NCBI GenBank assembly: GCA_019423835.1
Contig: JAHZAR010000024.1
Location: forward strand, 8,759-22,063
Reading direction: 5' to 3'
Origin: Clostridiales bacterium
Lineage (GTDB): Bacteria > Bacillota > Clostridia > Lachnospirales > Lachnospiraceae
Length of the DNA: 13,305 nucleotides
In this document: one piece after another, positions 1 to 7,222 of the stretch
Layout of the letters: each line of letters begins with the position of its first letter
Numbering within the stretch: the first letter of the stretch is position 1
Translations under genes and position numbers: made by a program
Notes under the pieces: generated by a model
What the model saw: only the letters and a program-made list of their open reading frames with translations
What the model was told of the DNA's origin: nothing
Databases searched by the model: none

Positions 1-1
1 G

Positions 2-271
2 ACCCTGTTCTACGGCAAGCGCTATTCCCAGACTGTCCTGGATGATCAGGTGGATTTTGTGAAGGTTGCGGAGGGGCTCGGCGCAAGGGCCTTCCGGGTG
101 ACGAAGAAGGAAGAATTTGAACCGGTATTCCGGGAGGCTCTGGAGCTGAACATACCGGTGGTTATCGACTGCCAGATAGGAAGCGACGACAAGGTATTCC
201 CGATGGTTCCGGCCGGCAAGCCCAATGAGGACGCCTTTGATGAGATCGATCTGAGAATCGAGGCAAGGTAA
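2..271 (+). CDS. ilvB: Acetolactate synthase large subunit, C-terminal part (5' end outside window)
   Basis: An open frame enters from the left edge (first full codon at base 2) and ends at TAA 269-271, giving the last 89 residues of a longer protein. The segment matches the C-terminal end of the thiamine-diphosphate domain of acetolactate synthase: LFYGKRYSQT, then DFVKVAEGLGARAFRV, an acidic helix, PVVIDCQIG, and the closing VFPMVPAGKPN. The enzyme condenses two pyruvates to acetolactate (valine/leucine) or pyruvate with 2-oxobutyrate (isoleucine) in the cytoplasm. The cofactor-binding core is outside the window. No small subunit (ilvN) follows; serC starts 114 bases later with no terminator between, so the genes may be co-transcribed. 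Other ThDP enzymes such as glyoxylate carboligase share this fold, but the closing VFPMVPAG is typical of the biosynthetic IlvB family. Confidence 0.88.
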   Translation, partial: TLFYGKRYSQTVLDDQVDFVKVAEGLGARAFRVTKKEEFEPVFREALELNIPVVIDCQIGSDDKVFPMVPAGKPNEDAFDEIDLRIEAR

Positions 272-385
272 GGAACCGGGAGGCGAAGCAGAGGAAGGCA
301 CAGCGGCAGTGAAAACGGGAGATCCGCCAGAAGAGCCGGGGAAATCCCAAAATGAGTATGAAAAAGGATAAGAGGAGGAGCGAAT

Positions 386-1480
386 ATGAGCAGAGTCTAC
401 AATTTTTCGGCAGGGCCGGCAGTTATGCCCGAGGAAGTGTTGAGAGAAGCGGCAGCAGAGATGATGGATTACAGGGGCTGCGGGATGTCAGTGATGGAGA
501 TGAGCCACCGCTCCAGAGACTTTCAGGATATTCTCGATGAGGCGGAAAAGGATCTGAGGGAACTTATGAATATTCCCGACAACTACAAAGTGCTGTTTAT
601 CCAGGGCGGCGGCCATATACAGTTTGCCATGGTTCCCATGAACCTGATGAAAAACAGAGTGGGTGACTACATTATCACAGGCCAGTGGGCCAAGAAGGCA
701 TGGCAGGAGGCAAAGCTCTACGGGACGGCGAATGCCATTGCGTCCAGTGAGGATAAAACCTTCAGTTATATTCCGGACTGCTCGGATCTCCCGGTGGATG
801 ACAAGGCTGACTATGTGTATATCTGCCTGAATAATACCATTTACGGAACCAGGTTCAGCGAGCTTCCCAACACCAAGGGAAAGCCTCTGGTGGCAGACGT
901 CTCGTCCTGTTTTCTCTCTGAGCCGCTGGATGTTTCAAAGTTCGGGATTATCTGGGGAGGCGTCCAGAAGAACGTGGGACCGGCCGGTATGGCCATTGCC
1001 ATAGTCAGGGAGGATCTGATTACGGAGGACGTCCTGCCGGGAACGCCTACCATGCTGCGCTATAAGACGTATGCGGACAACGACTCTCTCTATAACACTC
1101 CGCCTACCTACTGCATCTATATGTGCGGAAAGGTCTTTAAGTGGCTGAAAAAGCAGGGCGGTCTGGAGGCTATGAAGGAAATAAATGAGAGAAAGGCAAA
1201 AATTCTCTATGATTTCCTGGATGAGAGCAGACTGTTTCGCGGAACCGTGGAGAAGAAGGATCGCTCTCTGATGAACGTGCCTTTTGTGACAGGCTCCGGA
1301 GAGCTGGATGCGAAATTCATCAAGGAAGCCAAGGAAGCCGGATTTGTCAACCTGAAGGGCCACAGAACGGTCGGAGGAATGCGGGCAAGTATTTACAATG
1401 CCATGCCTGAGGAGGGAGTGGCAAAGCTGGTGGAATTTATGAGGAATTTTGAGGCCCGGAACTGGAATCAGAATCAGTAG
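386..1480 (+). CDS. serC: Phosphoserine aminotransferase
   Basis: A 364-residue protein of the usual SerC length. It transfers the amino group of glutamate to 3-phosphohydroxypyruvate, giving phosphoserine, the second step of serine synthesis; it is a cytoplasmic PLP enzyme. The N-terminus VYNFSAGPAVMPEEVL is the SerC signature; HRSRDF (41-46) follows, and GGVQKNVGPAG holds the expected PLP lysine at K195. The segment near residues 73-80 reads QGGGHIQF, where most SerC proteins have QGGASxQF; this loop normally contacts the cofactor phosphate. The C-terminal GHRTVGGMRASIYNAMP is also typical and carries the substrate-binding HR. The start is fixed by AGGAGG at 373-378, seven bases before ATG. 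serA follows 36 bases later, so the two steps are encoded together. Large reading frames on the opposite strand across this gene are shadows. Confidence 0.96.
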   Translation: MSRVYNFSAGPAVMPEEVLREAAAEMMDYRGCGMSVMEMSHRSRDFQDILDEAEKDLRELMNIPDNYKVLFIQGGGHIQFAMVPMNLMKNRVGDYIITGQWAKKAWQEAKLYGTANAIASSEDKTFSYIPDCSDLPVDDKADYVYICLNNTIYGTRFSELPNTKGKPLVADVSSCFLSEPLDVSKFGIIWGGVQKNVGPAGMAIAIVREDLITEDVLPGTPTMLRYKTYADNDSLYNTPPTYCIYMCGKVFKWLKKQGGLEAMKEINERKAKILYDFLDESRLFRGTVEKKDRSLMNVPFVTGSGELDAKFIKEAKEAGFVNLKGHRTVGGMRASIYNAMPEEGVAKLVEFMRNFEARNWNQNQ

Positions 1481-1516
1481 GACTGACAGAAGAAAAGGCG
1501 CAGGGAGGAAAGAAAA

Positions 1517-2680
1517 ATGAGAAAGATTCATTGCCTGAACCCGATTTCCAGATTCGGGACAGAGCTTTTTACAGATGGTTATGAGATGACGGAGCGGATG
1601 GAGGAGGCAGACGGCATTCTGGTCAGAAGCGCTTCCATGCACGGGATGGAGTTTCCTGAAAGTCTCAGGGCAGTGGCAAGGGCCGGAGCCGGGGTCAACA
1701 ACATTCCGTTAGATGAATGCGCAGCCCGCGGAATTGTGGTGTTCAATACGCCGGGAGCCAATGCCAACGGCGTCAAGGAGCTGGTGATTGCCGGGATGCT
1801 TCTGGCTGCCAGGGATGTGACGGGAGGTATTGGCTGGTGCCGCGAGAATGCAGGTAACGAAAATATCGCAAAGGATATGGAAAAGGCAAAAAAGGCGTTT
1901 GCGGGGACCGAGATCCGGGGAAAGAAGCTGGGTGTGATCGGCCTGGGAGCCATAGGAGCGGAGGTGGCCAATGCGGCAGCAGCCCTCGGTATGGAGGTGC
2001 TCGGCTATGATCCGTTTATCTCTGTCAGCGCAGCCTGGATGCTTTCCAGGGATGTGCGCCATATCACGGATATCGACACCCTCTACAGCGAGTGCGATTA
2101 TATTACCGTTCATGTGCCGCTTCTGGATTCCACCAGAGAGATGATTGGCAGGGAGAGCATCGGAAAGATGAAGGACGGTGTGGTAATCCTGAATTTTGCC
2201 AGAGATCTGCTGGTAAATGACGCCGATATGAAGGAGGCGCTGGCATCCGGAAAGGTGAAGCGATATGTGACTGATTTTCCCAATCCCGCTGTTATGGAGA
2301 TGGAGCATGTGATTGCGACGCCGCATCTGGGGGCATCCACGGAGGAGTCAGAGGATAACTGCGCAGTTATGGCTGTAAAGGAGCTGATGGATTATCTGGA
2401 AAATGGCAATATCCATCATTCCGTTAACTATCCTGACTGTGATATGGGTGTGTGCGCCTCCGTGAGCCGGGTGGCTCTGCTCCACAGGAATATTCCTAAC
2501 ATGATCGGCCAGATTTCAGCTATCCTGGCCGCAACGGATATGAATATCGCCAACATGGTCAACAAGAGCCGTGACAAATATGCCTACACACTGATCGATC
2601 TGGAAACAGAGGTAGACCGTGAAACGATTGAAAAACTGAAAAAAATCAGCGGAATGAAGCGTGTCCGGGTGATCCGGTAG
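1517..2680 (+). CDS. serA: D-3-phosphoglycerate dehydrogenase with ACT domain
   Basis: A 387-residue NAD-dependent 2-hydroxyacid dehydrogenase that oxidises 3-phosphoglycerate to 3-phosphohydroxypyruvate, the substrate of the SerC encoded upstream. The NAD-binding motif GLGAIG is at 142-147 with D165 in GYDPF as probable ribose-binding acid. Catalytic Arg is R229 (NFARD) and catalytic His is H270 (TPHLGAS). The usual DVFxxEP segment with the catalytic Glu is replaced by TDFPNPAVMEME (252-263), and the stretch to the His is about ten residues shorter than in E. coli SerA. Residues from about 318 to the end form one ACT domain, which in this family commonly senses serine; there is no intervening ASB domain. 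GGGAGG (1503-1508) lies eight bases before ATG. The serine-pathway neighbour supports SerA over other hydroxyacid dehydrogenases. Confidence 0.94.
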   Translation: MRKIHCLNPISRFGTELFTDGYEMTERMEEADGILVRSASMHGMEFPESLRAVARAGAGVNNIPLDECAARGIVVFNTPGANANGVKELVIAGMLLAARDVTGGIGWCRENAGNENIAKDMEKAKKAFAGTEIRGKKLGVIGLGAIGAEVANAAAALGMEVLGYDPFISVSAAWMLSRDVRHITDIDTLYSECDYITVHVPLLDSTREMIGRESIGKMKDGVVILNFARDLLVNDADMKEALASGKVKRYVTDFPNPAVMEMEHVIATPHLGASTEESEDNCAVMAVKELMDYLENGNIHHSVNYPDCDMGVCASVSRVALLHRNIPNMIGQISAILAATDMNIANMVNKSRDKYAYTLIDLETEVDRETIEKLKKISGMKRVRVIR

Positions 2681-2747
2681 ACTTTCCGGTCAGGAGAGAG
2701 CAGTCCGGAGGCGCGTTAAGATACTGTTAAATCCATAGGCGGGTCTG

Positions 2748-2776
2748 TTGACAGAGTATTTTGCGTGTGATATTGT
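2748..2776 (+). promoter_or_regulatory. Promoter of the NCS2 permease gene
   Basis: TTGACA (2748-2753), a 17-base spacer, and TATTGT (2771-2776) preceded by TGA, which gives an extended -10. The predicted start near 2783 leaves a leader of about 35 bases, too short for a purine riboswitch. The site lies between serA and the permease, so the permease has its own transcript; I see no convincing terminator after serA. Confidence 0.72.
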
Positions 2777-2816
2777 CCACTGTGGAAATTTGAGGAAAGT
2801 GGATAGGTAAAACACA

Positions 2817-4136
2817 ATGGAACAGAAGAGAAATGCAGAGCTTTTCAGGCTCAACGGAAAGCCGTCCTTCGGACTTGCGTTTCCCCAGGCAATGCAGCAT
2901 GTCCTTGCCATGCTTGTGGGAAATATTACTCCTCCTATGCTGATTGCAGGAACCTTAGGCCTCCCGCCGGAGGAGGAAATTATGCTGACGCAGGCTGCCA
3001 TGATTATCGGCGGCATCACCACCCTGCTTCAGCTTTACCCTGTCTGGGGATTTGGAATGGGACTTCCAAGTGTAATGGGCGTTGCCTTTGCGTATATGCC
3101 GATTCTGACGATGATTGGAACTCAGCATGGGATTGCCGCTATCTTTGGCTCACAGCTTGTGGCCGGGTTTCTGTCGATTTTTATCGGTATGTTTATGGGG
3201 AAACTGCGTAAATTTTTCCCTCCCATTGTCAGCGGAACCGTTGTTTTAAGTATTGGTCTGTCCCTCTACAAGACGGCCATCACCTACATGGGCGGCGGTT
3301 CCGGAGCACAGGCAGACGGGACTTTTGGCTCCGGCCGGTTCTGGATTCTGGCTGCCGTGACACTGGCAGTCACCCTCACATGCAGCCTGCTGGGAAAGGG
3401 ATATGTTAAGGTATCGGGAATGCTGATAGGAATTGCCGTGGGCTATGTGATTGCCCTTGCAATGGGAAATATTGTCAGCTTCGGCGAGGTGGGGCAGGCA
3501 GGCTTCTTTGCCCTGCCAAGGCCGTTTTACTTTGGACTTGAGTTCCCGCCGGATGCCATTATTATGATGGTTCTGATGTATGTGGTTCAGGCTGTACAGA
3601 CGATCGGCGATGTGTCCTCCACCGCTATGGGCGGCTTTGGAAGAGAGGCCACGGATCGGGAGCTGGGCGGTGCGATTAAGGGGCAGAGTATCTGCGGTAT
3701 GATCGGAGCCTGCATCGGCGGTCTGCCTACGGATCCATACAGCCAGAACGTGGGCCTTATCTGTACCACGAAGGTAGTGGCAAAAAAGGTGTTCCTGATT
3801 GTGGGAGTGATTATGCTGGCGGCCGGTTTATGCCCCAAGTTCAGCGCGCTGATGGCGACGATTCCGCAGCCGGTACTAGGCGGAGCGACGGTGACAGTAT
3901 TTGCGGCCATTACCATGTCCGGAATTCAGCTTTTGGGAGAGCAGCCTTTAAACTACAGGAATAAGATGATTGTGGGAATTGCTCTGGCAGTTGGTCTTGG
4001 AATTGACAGTGTGCCCTCTGTCCTCCAGTTCTGCCCGCAGCTTGTCAAAAATATTTTCGGCAGCTCCCTGATGGTATCCTTCCTGATTGTATTCTTCCTG
4101 AATCTGATTGTTCCGGAAGATAACAGTGCCGAGTAG
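2817..4136 (+). CDS. NCS2-family nucleobase permease (xanthine/uracil/urate type)
   Basis: A 439-residue, strongly hydrophobic protein of the nucleobase-ascorbate transporter (NCS2) family, expected to import a purine or pyrimidine base with protons across the cytoplasmic membrane. Supporting motifs: AMQHVLAML with H28 in the first membrane helix; FGMGLPSVMGVAF (79-91); the helix-8 region VQTIGDVSSTA (260-270); and the helix-10 motif SQNVGLICTTKV (309-320) with the substrate-binding Gln-Asn pair Q310-N311. At the position where XanQ, UraA and UapA carry a substrate-binding Glu, this protein has Q261. The substrate cannot be named from sequence alone. The ribosome site is weak: GGATAGG sits eight bases before ATG, while a better GAGGAAAG is 17 bases away. 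The gene has its own promoter and ends before a strong terminator. Confidence 0.9.
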   Translation: MEQKRNAELFRLNGKPSFGLAFPQAMQHVLAMLVGNITPPMLIAGTLGLPPEEEIMLTQAAMIIGGITTLLQLYPVWGFGMGLPSVMGVAFAYMPILTMIGTQHGIAAIFGSQLVAGFLSIFIGMFMGKLRKFFPPIVSGTVVLSIGLSLYKTAITYMGGGSGAQADGTFGSGRFWILAAVTLAVTLTCSLLGKGYVKVSGMLIGIAVGYVIALAMGNIVSFGEVGQAGFFALPRPFYFGLEFPPDAIIMMVLMYVVQAVQTIGDVSSTAMGGFGREATDRELGGAIKGQSICGMIGACIGGLPTDPYSQNVGLICTTKVVAKKVFLIVGVIMLAAGLCPKFSALMATIPQPVLGGATVTVFAAITMSGIQLLGEQPLNYRNKMIVGIALAVGLGIDSVPSVLQFCPQLVKNIFGSSLMVSFLIVFFLNLIVPEDNSAE

Positions 4137-4238
4137 TGGCCGGGAAAGGCGGATTTTACTGAAACAGATCTGGCGGGCCAAAGCTGAGAAGCGGCTCTTT
4201 AATACAGTATGGGCTGGCAGGAAGCGGAATCCGCTCAG

Positions 4239-4288
4239 AAGAAAGCCGGCGCATGGTGATTGTGTGATCTCCATGCGCCGGCTTTCTT
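4239..4288. terminator. Two-way intrinsic terminator between permease and peptidase genes
   Basis: A perfect 18-bp inverted repeat, arms 4239-4256 and 4271-4288, extended by three more pairs (4258-4260 with 4267-4269) around a TGTGTG loop. The A-rich start of the left arm and T-rich end of the right arm give a U-rich end in either direction. It lies between convergent genes, 103 bases past the permease stop, and its right end overlaps the TAA (4287-4289) of the peptidase gene. Confidence 0.88.
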
Positions 4289-5624
4289 ACTCTGCTGTCC
4301 CGGTCTGGATAGCTGTGACAGAGGGATCCTTCATTTCATAGACCCGTGACCACTCCTTTGTTCCTTCTACCTTGGCGGTCTCGGAGCGGTTGACGGACAG
4401 GAATTTTACCAGCTCATAGCAGTCCACCCAGATCTCATTGTTTCCCTCTTTCTGGGATTCGTCAAAAATCAGCTGAAGACCGAAGTGGAGATGTGTCTTG
4501 TCAATATTGTTGGTATTTTCCGAAGCGCTGTAGCCGGTGCGTCCCATGTATCCGATCACGTCGCCGGCGGTCACGATGCTCCCCTCGCTCAGAGCGCTCT
4601 GGTAAGGGTAATCCTTGCGCAGGTGGGCGTAATAGTAGTACCGCTTTTTGTCAAAGCTGCGGATTCCGATCCGCCAGCCTCCGTACTGATTCCAGCCAAG
4701 AGATTCTACATAGCCGGATTCCACTGCAATAATGGGCGTGCCTGTCTGCCCCATCATATCGTGCCCCAGATGCTTCCGGCTGTAGCCGTAGGAGCGGGAA
4801 ACACCAAAGTCATTGTAGTCGGAGTAGGGGAAATTTTTGGCAATCGGAAGGAAGGCCTTCAGGCCGTATTTTGTCACCCATACCTTTTCAGGTGCCGTGC
4901 TCTGACCGTTCTCATGTCCTGTCTCTGTCTGGCCGGCTGCCGGGTCTGACTCGTGGATCTGGGCGTCTGCCAGGGCAAAGGGGGGAGCTTCAGAGGCCGG
5001 TATTTCGATTTCATAATACCCAACCATTCCGCCGAGAACTGCCGTATAAGCTTCCAGGTAATAGGGGTAATATTTCATGGATCCAGTGAGCTGTTCCATA
5101 GAGGCACCGCTTTGAAGGCTTGCCGCCGCCTCATCCATGTCGCTCTCCCTGTAATTGGAAAAATCCCCTCCGTACTTTGCACCGAGATAGGCCAGAAGCT
5201 CAATCCAGTTCAGGTGAATCTGCTGCTGGCAGGTATCTACATCATAGCGGAAGGCTCTGGTCAGCGCTTCCTGGGGCACATTAAAATCCACCCATTTGAT
5301 GTAATCCTTCTGCTGGCCTGATTCTGTCTCCTCTGCTCCCGGAAGCAGAGAGAGGAGATTCGAGAGGGCAGGAGATGCAGGGCTTGATTTTATGTACCAG
5401 CATCCCATCAGGATACAGAAGGCCAGAATCTCGGCTGCTATGAGGAGCCGGGTGCGTCTGCGGAAAAAGAAAAGCAGAATCCGTTCATAAGTATCAGAAA
5501 TTCGTTTCCATGCTCTGTGCAAGGACATCCCTCCAATAAAAGAGCCGGAAAACGCTTCGTCCGGCCGAAAATGCTTACTATAATCATATGAGGACATGGC
5601 TCCGCTTATGACAAACCGTGACAT
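4287..5624 (-). CDS. Membrane-anchored M23 (LytM-type) metallopeptidase
   Basis: Up to 445 residues. A basic cytoplasmic segment precedes one membrane helix (about 57-77, LLIAAEILAFCILMGCWYI), so the rest should face outside. Residues 105-205 form a region I do not recognise; residues 265-405 are the M23 domain. Zinc ligands follow the HxGxD plus HxH pattern: H285 and D289 (HLGHD) and H380 of THLHFG, with H334 (YYAHL) and H378 as expected catalytic histidines. The active site looks intact. M23 enzymes cut peptide bridges of peptidoglycan; some relatives act in division or sporulation, and nothing here decides which. The start is unsure. ATG at 5624 lacks a ribosome site; ATG 5597 has only GGAG two bases away; ATG 5528 directly abuts GGAGGG; an in-frame TTG at 5522 has ideal spacing to that GGAGG. 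The gene diverges from the thioesterase gene. Confidence 0.9.
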   Translation of the reverse strand: MSRFVISGAMSSYDYSKHFRPDEAFSGSFIGGMSLHRAWKRISDTYERILLFFFRRRTRLLIAAEILAFCILMGCWYIKSSPASPALSNLLSLLPGAEETESGQQKDYIKWVDFNVPQEALTRAFRYDVDTCQQQIHLNWIELLAYLGAKYGGDFSNYRESDMDEAAASLQSGASMEQLTGSMKYYPYYLEAYTAVLGGMVGYYEIEIPASEAPPFALADAQIHESDPAAGQTETGHENGQSTAPEKVWVTKYGLKAFLPIAKNFPYSDYNDFGVSRSYGYSRKHLGHDMMGQTGTPIIAVESGYVESLGWNQYGGWRIGIRSFDKKRYYYYAHLRKDYPYQSALSEGSIVTAGDVIGYMGRTGYSASENTNNIDKTHLHFGLQLIFDESQKEGNNEIWVDCYELVKFLSVNRSETAKVEGTKEWSRVYEMKDPSVTAIQTGTAE

Positions 5625-5647
5625 TCTGTTTTTTTCTATGGTATAAT
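5618..5647 (+). promoter_or_regulatory. Promoter of the thioesterase gene
   Basis: GTGACA (5618-5623), an 18-base spacer, and a consensus TATAAT (5642-5647) with the extended element TGG directly before it. The predicted start near 5654 gives a leader of about 50 bases. The -35 covers the farthest possible start codon of the peptidase gene on the other strand (5622-5624). Confidence 0.75.
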
Positions 5648-5671
5648 GACCGCAGAGCGGGCATTATACCA
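5639..5671. repeat. 33-bp palindrome holding a -10 element on each strand (probable operator)
   Basis: Bases 5639-5653 pair with 5657-5671 in 14 of 15 positions (only A5649 against G5661 fails) around a three-base centre. Each outer arm reads TGGTATAATG on its own strand, so the repeat contains one extended -10 for the thioesterase gene and one (5671 down to 5663) for the peptidase gene. Both predicted starts fall near the centre of the repeat, so it would act as DNA rather than as an RNA hairpin. Confidence 0.7.
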
Positions 5672-5691
5672 GCGCCGTGAAGATAGATAAA
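5663..5691 (-). promoter_or_regulatory. Probable promoter of the M23 peptidase gene
   Basis: On the minus strand TGG-TATAAT occupies 5671 down to 5663, a consensus extended -10. The -35 at 17-base spacing (5691-5686) is poor (TTTATC), so it would rely on the extended -10. The predicted start is near 5656, 32 bases before the farthest ATG and about 130 before the ATG/TTG pair next to GGAGG. Confidence 0.55.
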
Positions 5692-5704
5692 GGAGATAGA
5701 AACA

Positions 5705-6205
5705 ATGGAACTGATCAGAGAACATTGTACAGAAAAGAAAGAAAATACAGAAGGACAGAGAGAAAAGAAGACCGGTGCTGAGCAGAAGACAGGCGCTGCA
5801 GGTTTTAGAGAAGCTCTTGGAATCCGGATTATCGAGACAGGCGAAGGGTTTGCCAGGGGAGAGATGGAGGTAAAGGAATGGCATCTGAATCCCCTTGGGA
5901 TCATTCATGGCGGCTGTCTGTTTTCGCTGGCAGATACCGTGTCAGGGGCTGCCATTATGGGCCATGGGCACAGAGTGACAACAGTAAACGGTTCAATTAA
6001 CTTTCTGCGCCCGGGAAAGCCCCATGGAAAGATGACGGCAGAAGCCAGAGAGGTAAAGTATGGGAGGACCTTTTCCGTCTGTGACTGCCGGATTTTCGAC
6101 GACAGGGAAAAGCTGGTAGCTACGACCACAATGACCTTTTACCATCTGACGGATCAGAACACCCCTCAGAGAGAACAGCAGCAGAAGGAGAACAGAGAAA
6201 AGTAG
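5705..6205 (+). CDS. PaaI-like hotdog-fold acyl-CoA thioesterase
   Basis: A 166-residue protein. Residues 34-138 form a hotdog domain: the motif NPLGIIHGG (62-70) with H68-G69-G70, then FSLADT with D77 in the place of the PaaI catalytic acid, then NGSINFLRP (95-103) and a closing ATTTMTFYHL strand. Such enzymes hydrolyse acyl-CoA thioesters in the cytoplasm; the acyl substrate cannot be deduced. The first 33 residues and the last 25 are charged and low in complexity, rich in E, K, Q and R, and lie outside the domain, which makes the protein longer than the usual 120-140 residues. The start is supported by AGGAGAT (5691-5697) seven bases before ATG. No acyl-CoA metabolic gene is adjacent, so the context gives no pathway. 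Confidence 0.86.
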   Translation: MELIREHCTEKKENTEGQREKKTGAEQKTGAAGFREALGIRIIETGEGFARGEMEVKEWHLNPLGIIHGGCLFSLADTVSGAAIMGHGHRVTTVNGSINFLRPGKPHGKMTAEAREVKYGRTFSVCDCRIFDDREKLVATTTMTFYHLTDQNTPQREQQQKENREK

Positions 6206-6264
6206 GGGTTCTTCCGTCATGATTCTGGATAGATCCGGATGGGATTGAGCCGGAGAAAGAACCC
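6206..6264. terminator. Weak inverted repeat between convergent genes, possible terminator
   Basis: GGGTTCTT (6206-6213) pairs exactly with AAGAACCC (6257-6264), with a further CCG/CGG pairing inside, but the loop is 43 bases long and no U-run follows on either strand. It fills the whole gap between the thioesterase stop and the end of the convergent gene. Termination is possible but not well supported. Confidence 0.3.
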
Positions 6265-7118
6265 TAAAGGCTCAGAACTTCCCCGTCGTCCGGTACAAAC
6301 AGGTTTCCGCTGTAGTAATTTTTCCCCTCTTCTGTGTAGAGAATCCTGCGGCGGCTGAGATTCTTCTCCTCCGTGTGCCAGAGCACCAGATTTGGAATAT
6401 TCAGCCGTTCGGCCAGCTGGCAGGCTTCCCGGACAGTGCTGTGGTGCTTCTCGTAAGGGGAGAACTGTTCCCTCTCCCTGTAGAGGCAGAAGGCCTCGTG
6501 GAGGAGCCACCAGCTGTCCCTGACATAAGGCTCACACAGCTCATTGAATGGCTCATCTCCCGTACAGGTGAGCTTTTTTCCGTTTTTCAGCACAGCAGTA
6601 AAACCGAACTGTCTGGCTTTCGTAGAGTGGATATCAAAAAAAGTGACCGGATAGCCGAGAATCTCCCGCGTTTCCCCGTCAGCCACGGGTATCAGAAGGA
6701 TTCTGCCGCCGATTAAGTCACAGAACTTTTTCTGCAGGGTCAGTCGGCAGATGGTTTTTATGGTTTCCACAAGGCCGTCATGGCAGTAGATGGAGAGTGT
6801 TCCTTCATAGCTGCCCTGTTTCATCTGTGCGCCGATCATGCGCACCATCCAGACGATGCCTAACAGGTGGTCGGTGTGCTCATGGGTAATAAAAATGTGG
6901 TGGATGTGGGGGAGAGGCACATTCATGCGTTCCAGGATTCCGAGAATCCCGTTTCCTCCGCCGGCGTCCACCATGAAGAATTCTTCCTGGGGATCACGGT
7001 CCGGTACGGAAATTTCAGTCCGGATGGCAAAACAGGTATTATAGCAATGGGTGACTGCGGCATTTCCTGTGCCGAATACGTACAGCTCCTCAGAGGGAGA
7101 GACGGCTTCATTAATCAT
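6264..7118 (-). CDS. Metallo-beta-lactamase-fold hydrolase, RNase Z-like
   Basis: A 284-residue cytoplasmic protein with no signal peptide. The metal-binding motif HEHTDH is at 79-84, after a hydrophobic strand and a VDAGGG motif (50-55) typical of the fold. Later motifs resemble tRNase Z: TGDEP (186-190) with the metal-bridging D188, LLHEAF (205-210) like the HEAT motif, HHSTVREA (225-232) like the HST motif, and LWHTEE (246-251) with H248 as last ligand. The Gly-Pro-rich flexible arm that bacterial tRNase Z uses to hold tRNA is not visible, and its place is taken by an unremarkable helical stretch, so tRNA 3' processing is doubtful. The substrate is unknown; a phosphodiesterase role is the fold-based guess. 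AAGGAGGA lies seven bases before ATG. The gene has its own promoter. Confidence 0.85.
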   Translation of the reverse strand: MINEAVSPSEELYVFGTGNAAVTHCYNTCFAIRTEISVPDRDPQEEFFMVDAGGGNGILGILERMNVPLPHIHHIFITHEHTDHLLGIVWMVRMIGAQMKQGSYEGTLSIYCHDGLVETIKTICRLTLQKKFCDLIGGRILLIPVADGETREILGYPVTFFDIHSTKARQFGFTAVLKNGKKLTCTGDEPFNELCEPYVRDSWWLLHEAFCLYREREQFSPYEKHHSTVREACQLAERLNIPNLVLWHTEEKNLSRRRILYTEEGKNYYSGNLFVPDDGEVLSL

Positions 7119-7222
7119 ATAGTTTCCTCCTTGGTTGGAATTTAGAAGCGGAAGTTTTCAGGAACCTCTGCTGTGTCTCTTCCGGCTGTCCGGTCAGACG
7201 TTTCACAGGGTTTCTGCCTTCT

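Noticed and set aside
935..1642. A 235-codon minus-strand frame across serC and serA, and a similar one at 1709-2326
   Set aside because: Both lie fully opposite well-supported enzymes and show no recognisable motifs or ribosome sites.
2685..2709. TCCGG/CCGGA inverted repeat after serA as a terminator
   Set aside because: Only five pairs hold before mismatches and no U-run follows.
2681..2816. A purine riboswitch before the nucleobase permease
   Set aside because: The promoter at 2748-2776 leaves only about 35 bases of leader, and no aptamer-like three-way junction can be drawn in the gap.
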